Shown: one piece after another, positions 1 to 8,707 of the stretch | How positions within the stretch are numbered: position 1 is the stretch's first letter | How the letters are laid out: every line of letters begins with the position of its first letter | NCBI GenBank assembly: GCA_011056555.1 | Contig: DSEQ01000033.1 | Coordinates: forward strand, 1 to 64,000 | Direction: 5' to 3' | From: Candidatus Zixiibacteriota bacterium | GTDB taxonomy: Bacteria; Zixibacteria; MSB-5A5; JAABVY01 | DNA: 64,000 nucleotides | The notes under the pieces: generated by a model | Databases searched by the model: none | What the model was told of the DNA's origin: nothing | Seen by the model: the letters and a program-made list of their open reading frames with translations, nothing else | Made by a program: the position numbers and the translations under genes

Positions 1-112
1 GTATTATAATCGTAAACGCCGTCATTCAAGCCTGGGATCGAAAAGTCCGGCTGAATTCGAACTGACGGCAAAACCAACTTAACTTGATGTCCGTTTTATC
101 GGGGGAAGTCCA
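1..112 (+). mobile_element. Right end of an IS3-family insertion sequence
   Basis: The window opens inside an insertion sequence. The last codons of an IS3-type OrfB transposase end at 82. They are followed by a plausible terminal inverted repeat at about 88-112 whose outer end, read inward from 112, begins TGGACTTCCCCCG, the TG...-type tip common in IS3-family elements. The left part lies outside the window, so intactness cannot be judged. The element ends only about 41 bp before the kbl start codon, so it has replaced or displaced whatever was upstream of kbl. Confidence 0.7.
2..82 (+). CDS. IS3-family transposase OrfB, C-terminal fragment
   Basis: The first 26 codons of the window encode YYNRKRRHSSLGSKSPAEFE followed by six residues and a stop. 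This is the highly recognisable C-terminus of IS3-family (IS150/IS2-like) DDE transposases with an rve integrase core, where the (Y/F)YN..R.H..LG..SP..FE motif closes the protein. The catalytic DDE residues lie upstream of the window and cannot be checked. The frame enters from the left edge and has no start here. Confidence 0.8.
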   Translation, partial: YYNRKRRHSSLGSKSPAEFELTAKPT

Positions 113-153
113 GATTATGAAAGAAACATACTTGTAATACATGGAGTTGAGAA

Positions 154-1395
154 ATGACCTTCAAAACATCAGAATCGAAATACAAAGAGATAATCGAGTC
201 GATCAAACAGGACGGGCTCTATAAAGATGAGCTCCTGATCAGCTCGCAGCAGTCCGCCGATATCGAAGCGGCAGAACCGGGGGGCCAGCCGCGCGAGGTA
301 ATCAACTTCTGCGCCAACAATTATCTGGGTCTGGCAAATAATCCCAGGCTGATCAAGGCCGGTCAGGAAACCCTGGAGAAATACGGCTATGGTATGTCCT
401 CTGTGCGCTTTATCTGCGGTACCCTGGATATACATAAGAAGCTCGAGGCAAAGATTGCCGAGTTTCTGGGTATGGAAGATACAATTCTTTATTCCTCCTG
501 CTTTGATGCGAATGGCGGGTTGTTCGAGACGCTTCTGGATGAGAATGATGCCGTTATTTCCGATGCTCTAAATCATGCCAGCATTATCGACGGAATCCGC
601 CTGTGCAAGGCTGAACGGCGCCGTTTTGCCCATAACGATATGAACGATCTGGAAAAACACCTTAAGGATACTCAAAATAAGAAAGTGCGCATGGTGGCCA
701 CGGATGGGGTCTTCTCCATGGACGGCGATATCGCCAGGCTGAAGGATATCTGCGACCTGGCCGAAAAATACGATGCCATGGTTATGGTTGACGATTCTCA
801 TGCCACAGGATTTGTGGGGGATACCGGCAGGGGCAGCTATGAATTCCGCGGCGTCGAAGGCAGGATCGATATTATTACCAGTACCCTGGGCAAAGCTCTG
901 GGGGGAGCCTCGGGAGGATTCACCAGCGGTAAGAAGAAGCTGATCGAACTCCTGCGACAGAGATCGCGCCCCTATCTTTTCTCCAATACAGTTGCCCCGG
1001 TGGTGGTGGGAGTCAGCATGGAGGTGCTGGAGATGCTTACCACGACCTCCGATCTGCGCCAGAAGCTTAATGAAAATACGAAATACTTCCGCGAGAAAAT
1101 GACTGACGCCGGTTTCGATATCAGGGAGGGCATTCACCCCATCGTGCCGATCATGCTGGGAGAGGCTCGCCTGGCCAAGAATATTGCCTCGGATATGTTC
1201 AAGGAGGGAATCTATGTTATCGGGTTCTCATTCCCGGTCGTGCCCCGCGGCCAGGCCAGGATCCGTGTCCAGCTCTCCGCCGCCCACGAGAAGGAACATC
1301 TGGATAAAGCCATCAACGCCTTCGTGAAAATCGGGAAAAAATACGATATAATCGGCAAGAAGATGGACGAGATTGTGGAGATGTTCAAGTCCTAA
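154..1395 (+). CDS. kbl: Glycine C-acetyltransferase (2-amino-3-ketobutyrate CoA ligase)
   Basis: A PLP-dependent alpha-oxoamine synthase of 413 residues, near the roughly 400 usual for Kbl. The enzyme cleaves 2-amino-3-ketobutyrate with CoA to glycine and acetyl-CoA, the second step of threonine degradation, in the cytoplasm. Visible motifs are DDSHATGF at about 213-220 and the PLP-lysine motif STLGKALGGASGG with Lys at about 247, both more typical of Kbl than of serine palmitoyltransferase or BioF. A GGAG sits 8-9 bases before the ATG. The usual partner gene, threonine dehydrogenase, is not next to it; an IS end abuts the gene instead. The 3' end overlaps the convergent acpS by 4 bp. Confidence 0.88.
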   Translation: MTFKTSESKYKEIIESIKQDGLYKDELLISSQQSADIEAAEPGGQPREVINFCANNYLGLANNPRLIKAGQETLEKYGYGMSSVRFICGTLDIHKKLEAKIAEFLGMEDTILYSSCFDANGGLFETLLDENDAVISDALNHASIIDGIRLCKAERRRFAHNDMNDLEKHLKDTQNKKVRMVATDGVFSMDGDIARLKDICDLAEKYDAMVMVDDSHATGFVGDTGRGSYEFRGVEGRIDIITSTLGKALGGASGGFTSGKKKLIELLRQRSRPYLFSNTVAPVVVGVSMEVLEMLTTTSDLRQKLNENTKYFREKMTDAGFDIREGIHPIVPIMLGEARLAKNIASDMFKEGIYVIGFSFPVVPRGQARIRVQLSAAHEKEHLDKAINAFVKIGKKYDIIGKKMDEIVEMFKS

Positions 1396-1799
1396 GAATC
1401 GTCTCTTTTAATTGCCGCCACAAATGCGATGGCGTCATGGCGGCTGTGCGAGAGAGTTACTTTCAAGAGATATTTGGAATTCAGCTCTTCCGACACGAAG
1501 CGGGCCTGCGGCGCGCCGGAGGAGCTGTTGTTTATCTCGACCTGGCGGTGATAGATTCTTTCTCCCAATGGTGACAGGGCCTTGAAGGCAGCTTCCTTGA
1601 ATGCAAAGCGGGCGGCCAGGCTGGGAGCGGGATTTATCTTGGAAAAACAGTACTTCAATTCAGTCTCGGTATAAATCCTCTTTAATGTGGAGCGCTTGAA
1701 TCTACTAATCATTTCCTTGAAGCGCTCAATTGATTCGATATCCACTCCGAGGCTAACGTTCTTTTCAAAAAAGCTGCTTTGCAAATTTTCCTCATTCAT
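1392..1799 (-). CDS. acpS: Holo-[acyl-carrier-protein] synthase
   Basis: A 135-residue 4'-phosphopantetheinyl transferase of the AcpS type, which moves the phosphopantetheine arm from CoA to the serine of apo-ACP. The Mg2+-binding motif GVDIESIERF lies at about residues 18-27 and the second signature ARFAFKEAAFKAL, with its metal-ligand Glu, at about 63-75. Length fits the short homotrimeric AcpS family. It converges on kbl with a 4-bp overlap. No clear ribosome-binding site precedes the ATG at 1799, so the exact start is a little uncertain; the first 15 or so residues before the conserved LGVDIE are not conserved in the family. Confidence 0.85.
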   Translation of the reverse strand: MNEENLQSSFFEKNVSLGVDIESIERFKEMISRFKRSTLKRIYTETELKYCFSKINPAPSLAARFAFKEAAFKALSPLGERIYHRQVEINNSSSGAPQARFVSEELNSKYLLKVTLSHSRHDAIAFVAAIKRDDS

Positions 1800-1932
1800 A
1801 TTATAATTACTGTCTTTGCCGGAATGATAGTTAGATCATCAGCGGAAGTCAATATACGGGAGAAAATATAATATGATTTACGACCCTGCTTTCGTGAGTC
1901 ATGAATACTGTGAAAAATATATTGGAGGTAAA

Positions 1933-4900
1933 ATGTCATACGTTTACAAGATTTGCATCACTATCTTCATGATTCTAATTCTGTCCGGCGCGCTTTTGGC
2001 CGAGGACAGGCTGTTTAGATTTCCGGATGTTTCCGAAGATATGATCGCCTTTTCCTATGCCGGGGATATCTGGACTGTGGATATTGAAGGGGGCTTGGCG
2101 CGCAAGATTACCACCGACAGGGGCCTCGAAATATTCCCAAAATTCTCTCCTGATGGCCGGAGTATTGCCTTTACCGGTCAATATGACGGAAACACTCATG
2201 TATATTATATGCCGACACAGGGCGGTGAACCGGACAGGCTGACCTATCATCCGGCCATAGCGAAAACCTCGGAACGTATGGGCCCTGAGCATGTAGTCAT
2301 GGACTGGACCCCGGATGGCAATAAAATTCTTTTCCGTTCCCGCAGGCATGTGCTGGATGTATGGCTGGGCAGGCTGATGCTGGTCGATACTGCGGGAGGG
2401 CTCCCCGAGGAGTTTCCAGTTCCGTATGGCGGATTTACCAGCTTCTCGTCGGATGAGTCACAAATCGCATATTGCCCTGTTTACCGGGATTTTCGAACCT
2501 GGAAAAGATATAAGGGCGGCATGGCTCAGGATGTATATATCTACGATTTGAAGACATACGAGCAGAAGAAAATTACCGACTGGGTCGGCACGGATAACAT
2601 GCCCATGTGGGCAGGCAATAAGATCTTTTTCAATTCAGACCGTACCGGAAGGCTGAATCTTTATGCCTACGACATAAATTCAGGCCAGATAAATCAGGTG
2701 ACAGATTTCACTGAATATGATGTCCGCTGGCCCTCTCTGGGCCCGAAGCATATAGTCTTCGAAAACGGCGGCTATCTCTATTTACTTGATCTGACTTCGG
2801 AGGAAGTCAATAAGATATCCATAACGCTGGGAGCCGACAGGGAGCTCGTGCGGCCGGAGTATGTCAATGTTTCTGAAAATATCATCGATTATTCACTTTC
2901 ACCGGATGGCAAACGCGTGGTCATGGGTGCAAGGGGTGAGGTGTTTACAGTACCGGCTGAGAAAGGCAATATCCGTAACCTGACGAAGTCAAACGGCGTT
3001 TACGAGAAATATTCGGTCTGGTCGCCGGATGGAAAATATATCGTCTATGTTTCCGACAAAACCGGAGAGGATGAAATCTATATCATTTCTCAGGATGGCA
3101 GGGGTGATGAAATAAAGTTATCCACCAACGGTGAGGGCTGGCTCTTTTATCCGCGCTGGTCGCCCGATTCAAAAAAGATCGCTTTTGCCGATGCGAATAC
3201 GAATCTCCTGATACTGAATGTAAATTCGCAAGAGGTAACAGTAGCCGATATTGGCGAGAAAACCGGAATCTATGACTATTCCTGGTCGCCCGATTCCCGC
3301 TGGCTGGCGTACACCAAACTCCCTGATAAGACTTCAATCCGCTCAATATTTCTCTATTCTCTGGACAATAACCAGAGTTACAGGATCACCCCCGGGATAA
3401 CAAATGACTACAGTCCGGTGTTTGACACAGACGGCAAATATTTGTACTTTTTCTCGGACCGCAATTTCAATGCTGAAACCGGGGGCTATGAATTCAATTT
3501 TGTTTACAACGCCATGACCGGAACCTATGCCATGATTCTGTCAGATGGGGAGAGGTCTCCCTTTGCGCCTGAATCGGATGAGGTTGGCCAGGAATCCAAA
3601 AATGATGAGAAAGATCAAAAGCAAGATAAGAGAAAAGAGCTCCCATCAAAAATAAATATTGATATTGAGGGATTGTCTGAACGTGAGGTACAGATTCCCG
3701 TTCGGCCCGGCGACTATGATGGCCTGGAAGCTATAGGCGGCAGGATATATTATTTTTCCAATCCTTTTAGGGGTCTATCCGGCCCCAAAGGTGACCAGAA
3801 AAGGGAACTCCGTTACTTTGACATGGAAAAAAAGAAGGATCAACTCTTTATGGAGGATGTTGCCGGATTCGGGATTTCGGCCGACCACAGCAAAATCCTG
3901 ATAAAGGCAGGGAATAAATATATCATTAACGATGCCTCAGCGGAAAAAGGTGATCAGACATCCGGAGTGCTGGATTTGTCGGGCATGGATATGTATCTCG
4001 ATCGCAGGGCGGAATACCGGGAGATGTTCGATGATGCCTGGAGGCGCTACCGCGATTTCTTTTACGATTCCAATATGCATGGAGTCGACTGGCAGGCAAT
4101 GTATGAACTTTATAAACCGTTAGTGAAATATGCCTCGCACCGTTATGACCTGACTTATATCATCGGCGAGTTGGCCGGGGAGTTGGCCTGCAGCCATACC
4201 TACGTGGGCGGCGGAGATTCTTATGAACCCGAGTCCGACAAAGTTGCCCTGCTGGGAGTCGAATTTGAGGCGGATACCTCGGTCAATCTCTTTCAAATTG
4301 GTAAAATCCATGATGGTAAGAATTGGGAGGAAAGATTACGATCGCCGCTGACAGAGCCGGGCATCAGAGCCGAGCAAGGATATTATATTTTTGAGATCGA
4401 CGGCCAAAGGTTGACAGCAGAGATGAATCCGTACAGCCTGCTTGTGAATAAGGCTGATAGAATCGTGACTCTTAAGATAAGTCCAACGGCGGATGAACAA
4501 GATGCTTATGAGGTCGAAGTGGATCCGATAGATAATGAACAGCCTTTATGGTATTATAACTGGGTTGAAAACAAGCGTGCTATTGTCGATTCGTTATCTG
4601 ACGGCCGGATAGGTTATATTCACATCCCGGATATGGGCTCATTCGGCTTAAACCAGTTTGCCCGCCAGTTCTATCATCTCTATAAGAAAGAAGGCTTAAT
4701 CATTGATGTGCGCTTTAATGGTGGCGGTTTTGTATCCCAGCTTGCCCTTGATCGTCTAAGGCGTGTTGTGGTCGGTATGGGCGCTGGACGGCATGACTGG
4801 GTGGGTACATATCCGAGCGTGGCCTTCCATGGTCATATGGCCTGTCTGATAAATCAATATTCTTGTTCCGATGGAGATATCTTCCCTTACTATTTCCGCG

Positions 4901-5211
4901 AGTATGGTCTGGGGCCGTTGATTGGTATGCGTACATGGGGCGGTGTGATCGGCATCGGCGGATTTCGGCCGTTGATGGATGGCGGTTATGTGACTGTGCC
5001 CGGTGGCGGAAGTTTCAGCCTGGAGGGTGAATGGATCATGGAAAACGTGGGTGTGGAACCGGATATTGAAATCGAACAGGATCCCGCGCTTCTGATGCAG
5101 GGACGCGACCCGCAGCTGGAGCGCGCTGTCGAATATGTAATGGAGAAGATCAGGACCGAACCAAAGACTCTGCCGGATAAACCGGGCCCGCCCGATGAAA
5201 GAAAGCGATAA
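1933..5211 (+). CDS. Secreted tricorn-type protease (S41 family)
   Basis: About 1092 residues from the chosen ATG at 1933, which has a GGAGG four bases upstream and gives a clean signal peptide (MSYVYKICITIFMILILSG, cleavage near Ala-Glu). An upstream in-frame ATG at 1873 would put 20 polar residues before it and is less likely. The order is an N-terminal beta-propeller made of WD/PD40-like repeats (SPDGR.IAF, SPDSKKIAF and similar), a charged Lys/Asp/Glu linker, a second part, a PDZ-like region and the C-terminal S41 catalytic core. Tricorn active-site motifs are visible: SHTY (Ser754-His755), the FNGGG oxyanion loop, SCSDGD with nucleophile Ser near 979, and ENVGVEPD with Glu near 1037. Archaeal tricorn is cytosolic; this one should be periplasmic or exported. 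It degrades oligopeptides. Confidence 0.88.
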   Translation: MSYVYKICITIFMILILSGALLAEDRLFRFPDVSEDMIAFSYAGDIWTVDIEGGLARKITTDRGLEIFPKFSPDGRSIAFTGQYDGNTHVYYMPTQGGEPDRLTYHPAIAKTSERMGPEHVVMDWTPDGNKILFRSRRHVLDVWLGRLMLVDTAGGLPEEFPVPYGGFTSFSSDESQIAYCPVYRDFRTWKRYKGGMAQDVYIYDLKTYEQKKITDWVGTDNMPMWAGNKIFFNSDRTGRLNLYAYDINSGQINQVTDFTEYDVRWPSLGPKHIVFENGGYLYLLDLTSEEVNKISITLGADRELVRPEYVNVSENIIDYSLSPDGKRVVMGARGEVFTVPAEKGNIRNLTKSNGVYEKYSVWSPDGKYIVYVSDKTGEDEIYIISQDGRGDEIKLSTNGEGWLFYPRWSPDSKKIAFADANTNLLILNVNSQEVTVADIGEKTGIYDYSWSPDSRWLAYTKLPDKTSIRSIFLYSLDNNQSYRITPGITNDYSPVFDTDGKYLYFFSDRNFNAETGGYEFNFVYNAMTGTYAMILSDGERSPFAPESDEVGQESKNDEKDQKQDKRKELPSKINIDIEGLSEREVQIPVRPGDYDGLEAIGGRIYYFSNPFRGLSGPKGDQKRELRYFDMEKKKDQLFMEDVAGFGISADHSKILIKAGNKYIINDASAEKGDQTSGVLDLSGMDMYLDRRAEYREMFDDAWRRYRDFFYDSNMHGVDWQAMYELYKPLVKYASHRYDLTYIIGELAGELACSHTYVGGGDSYEPESDKVALLGVEFEADTSVNLFQIGKIHDGKNWEERLRSPLTEPGIRAEQGYYIFEIDGQRLTAEMNPYSLLVNKADRIVTLKISPTADEQDAYEVEVDPIDNEQPLWYYNWVENKRAIVDSLSDGRIGYIHIPDMGSFGLNQFARQFYHLYKKEGLIIDVRFNGGGFVSQLALDRLRRVVVGMGAGRHDWVGTYPSVAFHGHMACLINQYSCSDGDIFPYYFREYGLGPLIGMRTWGGVIGIGGFRPLMDGGYVTVPGGGSFSLEGEWIMENVGVEPDIEIEQDPALLMQGRDPQLERAVEYVMEKIRTEPKTLPDKPGPPDERKR

Positions 5212-5254
5212 TAGTTCCCGGAGGCTGATATTTAATGAAATGTACTCAAAACAT

Positions 5255-5352
5255 GTTATTCTGAGCGTAGCGAAGAATCTCTAATGAATCAAATAGATTC
5301 TTCGGTCCGTAAGTGGCCGGATTTACAATCGCTGCGCTCCCTCAGAATGACA
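5255..5352. repeat. Imperfect inverted repeat of the 'TTCTGAGCGTAGCGAAGAATCT' type
   Basis: Between the two convergent genes, the left arm at about 5257-5280 (TTATTCTGAGCGTAGCGAAG onward) is the complement of two blocks downstream: AGATTCTTCG at about 5295-5304 and GCTGCGCTCCCTCAGAATGACA at 5331-5352. The right arm is split by about 26 bp of unrelated sequence. Similar 'ATTCTGAGCGTAGCGAAGAATCT' palindromes are dispersed intergenically in many environmental genomes. Only this copy was seen here. It may also act as a weak terminator for the two convergent genes. Confidence 0.7.
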
Positions 5353-5387
5353 GCTTACAGAATTGTCTATGAAAGCCGTCCTGCCGG

Positions 5388-7085
5388 CTAAAATCCCTGG
5401 CAGGGCGGCTGGCCGTCACGGAAGATATAGTTGACCAGATAGATCACATCAACAAGCTTGACCACCCCGTCACAATCAGCATCGCCGAGCTCATACGGAT
5501 CAGGGACGGCGCCATTGAGGAAGATATAATTTATCAAAAATACCACATCCCCAACATTAATCTCGCCATCATAGTTGGCATCGCCGGTTAAATAAGGATG
5601 CTGATGGACCGCGAGGTCAAACGCCTGTATGGTTTCTTTCGGCGGTTCTGATGAGTCGGTAACCCTGAGGCTGAATCCATATGTCGTGGCGTAAGTCGGA
5701 ATCCCTGACAAATAGGCGCTGTCGTTATAGGTGAATGATAAGCCGTAGGGCAGCTGTCCGCCGACATGTTCCCATATGTACGGCGGTGTGCCATTTATCG
5801 CGGTAAATTTCTGGTAGTAAAATGAGTCAACATAGCCGTCGGCAAGATCCAACGTCTGAACCAGCAATTCTCCCGCAAAAGCACGCAGAAAGCGGGGCCA
5901 GTTAGTCTGGTTGAAGTCGATCTTCGATTGATAGTCGTCAACGTCGGGATGTCCCGAGTAGTCATTGGGAAACCATAACGTGTTGCCGTAACCGACAGTA
6001 TAATTGGCTGTGCGCTGATGAATAACCGTGGTATCGAGAGCTTCAACCAGCGAATTTGCGGCATCGCGTATTTCCTGGTGAAGCTGCGGGTCGCCTGCCA
6101 GATTCTCGGCGAAGTTCCAGAGATCGATGTTGGGATTCTGATACATAGCGGCTGATGCTTTATGAAGCACGATCATGGATTTGTAATCATTCATATGTTC
6201 GATCAAGGTCTCGTTGAAATCATGAAATGCTGGTATGAAGGTTGACTGCATCAGGCGCAGATCGACCGCCGCCTGTGTATTACAGCAGGACGGAGATGGG
6301 CCGTACCAGTTGTAGTAGTATTCGACGATTTGATATGCAAGTTCCTCGGGAGCCATGTCCGGGTTGGCCCTGAGATTCATGAACGGTCCCTCGTAATCCC
6401 AGCCGTCCATAGGCTCGCTATCCGCAGAGGCGATGCTGATATTAGCATAATCCCTGACCTGGTAATGAGTTTCGAACTGCCCGGACAGGCAGACATCATG
6501 ACCGATAATATCGATCTTGAGGCCGAGTGTGCTGTAACAGGCGGACATGACATTTTTAAGCTCCTTTAAGTCGATGTAGTCGCCCGGAAGTCCGCCATGA
6601 TCATCCCAGCATTCACCCTTGGTGATAAAATTGCCGTCATCTTTGAAGATTCCGGAGCCATGATCCCAGATCGAGAGAAGATAATGTTCGGCGGGATAAT
6701 TCTGCACCGACCACAAAAGAAAATCCTGCAGGGTTTGGGGATTGCCCATATCCTCCTCGGAGGCCAGCCAGGGCGCCGAATCATCTATGATTGGTGAGAT
6801 TGTATTGTTATCGTCGCCATGCGCCACACCGTTTGTATCATGGACAACATAATAAAGATGGGTATCATCAATATCCCATAGATCGAGCAGGAAGATGATA
6901 TTGATATCATCTGATGATCCGGATAACTCTAACTCGTTCAAGTCGTTAATTCCGGCCCAGTGGAGGTTATTGTCGGCGCAGCAATAGACCATGATGGTCC
7001 ATTTCTTTTGTGCATATGCATTTTGGGGATTGACAGAACTCAAGATTAGAAATAGTGCGGCAGCCACTGCGAGAAGTTTCTTCAT
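5388..7085 (-). CDS. Secreted clostripain-like (C11) cysteine protease with Ig-like and dockerin domains
   Basis: A 565-residue exported protein. A signal peptide (MKKLLAVAAALFLILSS, cleavage near AYA-Q) is followed by a C11 peptidase domain. Visible are the N-terminal WTIMVYCCADNNL block, the catalytic His in the IWDHGSG motif and the catalytic Cys in GHDVCLSGQ, about where clostripain has its DACLM motif. After about residue 410 comes a putative-Ig (He_PIG type) module (NGTPPYIWEHVGGQLPYGLS) and then a type I dockerin with two calcium-loop repeats (GDANYDGEINVGDVVFLINY and GDADCDGVVKLVDVIYLVNY) at the C-terminus. AGGGTA precedes the ATG. The next gene, divergently read, carries a similar dockerin. 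A weak 5-bp hairpin (5374-5389) directly follows the stop. Confidence 0.87.
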   Translation of the reverse strand: MKKLLAVAAALFLILSSVNPQNAYAQKKWTIMVYCCADNNLHWAGINDLNELELSGSSDDINIIFLLDLWDIDDTHLYYVVHDTNGVAHGDDNNTISPIIDDSAPWLASEEDMGNPQTLQDFLLWSVQNYPAEHYLLSIWDHGSGIFKDDGNFITKGECWDDHGGLPGDYIDLKELKNVMSACYSTLGLKIDIIGHDVCLSGQFETHYQVRDYANISIASADSEPMDGWDYEGPFMNLRANPDMAPEELAYQIVEYYYNWYGPSPSCCNTQAAVDLRLMQSTFIPAFHDFNETLIEHMNDYKSMIVLHKASAAMYQNPNIDLWNFAENLAGDPQLHQEIRDAANSLVEALDTTVIHQRTANYTVGYGNTLWFPNDYSGHPDVDDYQSKIDFNQTNWPRFLRAFAGELLVQTLDLADGYVDSFYYQKFTAINGTPPYIWEHVGGQLPYGLSFTYNDSAYLSGIPTYATTYGFSLRVTDSSEPPKETIQAFDLAVHQHPYLTGDANYDGEINVGDVVFLINYIFLNGAVPDPYELGDADCDGVVKLVDVIYLVNYIFRDGQPPCQGF

Positions 7086-7324
7086 GTTGTTACCCTGTAG
7101 AATAAGTTATTACTGATAAGTCCTCCATATATAAAGTACGCAGGACCCCGATTCTGTCAAGGGAATTAGTTTTGGGGGATGAATGAACGGAGGATTGACA
7201 GAAAAATCCTTGCCATATCATTCGAAACTGGTATATTTAATCGGGCTCGCCCAAACACAGCCTCATGGCCTACCACCCCGGGGCTGATCGTATTTGGAGT
7301 GTATATAAACAGAGGGATATCGCC

Positions 7325-8272
7325 ATGCAAAAGAAATTTTATTTACCTGCTTTAGTTTTCATGGTTGCATTTATCGGCTTCATTACTGCCGATTTGGATG
7401 CTCAATATATCTGCGGTGATGCCAATGGCGATGCCACTGTGAACGTAAGCGATGCCATTTGGATTGCCAATTATATATTTATTGGGGGACCAGAACCCAA
7501 TCCATTCCTAGCGGGTGAGGCAAACTGCGATGGTACAGTGAATGTAAGTGATGCCATTTGGATAGCCAATTATGTATTCGTTGGGGGTAATGATCCTTGC
7601 GATTTTGATGGTGATGGTATTCCTGATTGCTGGACTGAGTGCCCGCCAACAGTGACTGACTACGACGGCAATATATACCAGACAGTTCTGATAGGTGACC
7701 AATGCTGGATGATGGAAAACCTCAAGGTGACTCATTATCGCAACGGCGACCCGATTCCGAATGTGACCGACAATGCCGCCTGGGAAGGTCTTACCACAGG
7801 AGCGTACTGCGCTTATAACAATGATCCTCTTAATGTTGCTACTTATGGGAGGTTATATAACTGGTATGCGGTAGATGACAGCAGAAATATTGCACCCGAA
7901 GGTTGGCATGTGCCCAGCGATGCGGAGCTGAAGCAGTTGGAGATGTATCTGGGTATGAGCCAGGCTGAGGCCGATGCTATCGGCTTGCGCGGCACTGATG
8001 AAGGCGGCAAATTAAAGGAGGCAGGCACAACCCATTGGATTGCACCAAATACTGGCGCAACCAACGAAAGCGGTTTTACCGCCTTGCCCGGTGGGCTCCG
8101 CAGTTACGATGGTACCTTCTACAGTATGGGTTACCTCGCCTACTTCTGGTCTTCTACAGAGGGCAGTAGTAACTACGCATGGAGCCGCTACCTGAGTTGC
8201 TATAGTTCGCAGGTTTACCGTTACGACTACAGTAAGCCGTACGGTTTTTCTGTCCGTTGTGTCCGGGATTAA
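7325..8272 (+). CDS. Secreted dockerin / Fibrobacter succinogenes major paralogous domain protein
   Basis: About 315 residues from the ATG at 7325, chosen because it begins a signal peptide (MQKKFYLPALVFMVAFIGF, cleavage near LDA-Q) and has GAGGG upstream; an ATG 20 codons earlier gives a non-signal leader. Residues about 26-90 form two dockerin calcium-binding repeats (GDANGDATVNVSDAIWIANY and GEANCDGTVNVSDAIWIANY), nearly identical at the DNA level. The rest is a Fib_succ_major domain: DYDGNIYQTVLIGDQCWMMENLK, YNWYAV, GWHVPSDAEL, WSSTE and a closing GFSVRCVRD. Such domains are secreted, adhesin-like and of unknown biochemical role. A stretch of small hairpins follows directly after the stop. 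Confidence 0.85.
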   Translation: MQKKFYLPALVFMVAFIGFITADLDAQYICGDANGDATVNVSDAIWIANYIFIGGPEPNPFLAGEANCDGTVNVSDAIWIANYVFVGGNDPCDFDGDGIPDCWTECPPTVTDYDGNIYQTVLIGDQCWMMENLKVTHYRNGDPIPNVTDNAAWEGLTTGAYCAYNNDPLNVATYGRLYNWYAVDDSRNIAPEGWHVPSDAELKQLEMYLGMSQAEADAIGLRGTDEGGKLKEAGTTHWIAPNTGATNESGFTALPGGLRSYDGTFYSMGYLAYFWSSTEGSSNYAWSRYLSCYSSQVYRYDYSKPYGFSVRCVRD

Positions 8273-8295
8273 TTGACTATTTGACTATTTGGGGT

Positions 8296-8635
8296 ATGGG
8301 GCGAAGCCCCATCGCGAATTTTTGTACCCCATGTACAGCCGGGAAGATAGGTAACTGTACCCCACCCAGCGGGTGGGAAATTTCAATGATCCTGCTATGT
8401 CAATTTTCAGTACAACTTCGTCTGCTTTGTATCCCACGTGAAATGTGGGTTTACTCGGCATTCTGCTACGTCTGATTCATAAAGAAACAGATCAGGTGAA
8501 TTAGCGCTTCGCCCACCTGTTAGGTGGGGTACAACCGGTAACCCACATGAAATGTGGGCCCTATATGGTCATACTGCTGTTCTAGTTTCTTAACGCAGTC
8601 TCCTGCAATCCGAAATCCCACAGCTGCGCTGTGGG
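8296..8635. repeat. Array of six small hairpins with a CCCAC...GTGGG stem
   Basis: The 435 bp between 8272 and 8708 hold no convincing gene but six perfect or G-U-closed palindromes of 17-19 bp with 3-nt loops: 8296-8312 (ATGGGGC-GAA-GCCCCAT), 8361-8377 (CCCACCC-AGC-GGGTGGG), 8433-8449 (CCCACGT-GAA-ATGTGGG), 8512-8528 (CCCACCT-GTT-AGGTGGG), 8542-8558 (CCCACAT-GAA-ATGTGGG) and 8617-8635 (CCCACAGC-TGC-GCTGTGGG). Five share the outer five base pairs while the inner pairs vary on both arms together. Spacing is irregular (30-79 bp between starts) and the intervening sequence is not repeated, so this is not a CRISPR array. It resembles a cluster of REP-like palindromes. Confidence 0.8.
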
Positions 8636-8652
8636 GCACCCTGGACTGGAAT

Positions 8653-8684
8653 AAAAAAAAGGCGGGCCCGGATGTTGACCCGCC
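8653..8684 (-). terminator. Rho-independent terminator of the VWA gene
   Basis: Read on the minus strand, GGCGGGTCAACATCCGGGCCCGCC can pair its ends (GGCGGG with CCCGCC, 8661-8684) and is followed at once by eight T residues (8660-8653). It lies about 24 bp past the stop of the leftward gene ending at 8708, the expected place for its terminator. Confidence 0.8.
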
Positions 8685-8707
8685 AGAAGGAGTATTAGTT
8701 GAGGAGG

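Noticed and set aside
568-1137. Leftward 189-codon frame inside kbl
   Set aside because: Antisense shadow of the well-conserved kbl coding sequence.
5388-8272. Cellulosome components because of the dockerins
   Set aside because: No cohesin, scaffoldin or glycoside hydrolase is present in the window.
8296-8635. CRISPR array
   Set aside because: The palindromes are only 17-19 bp, spacing is irregular, and the repeats differ in their inner bases; no cas genes are nearby.
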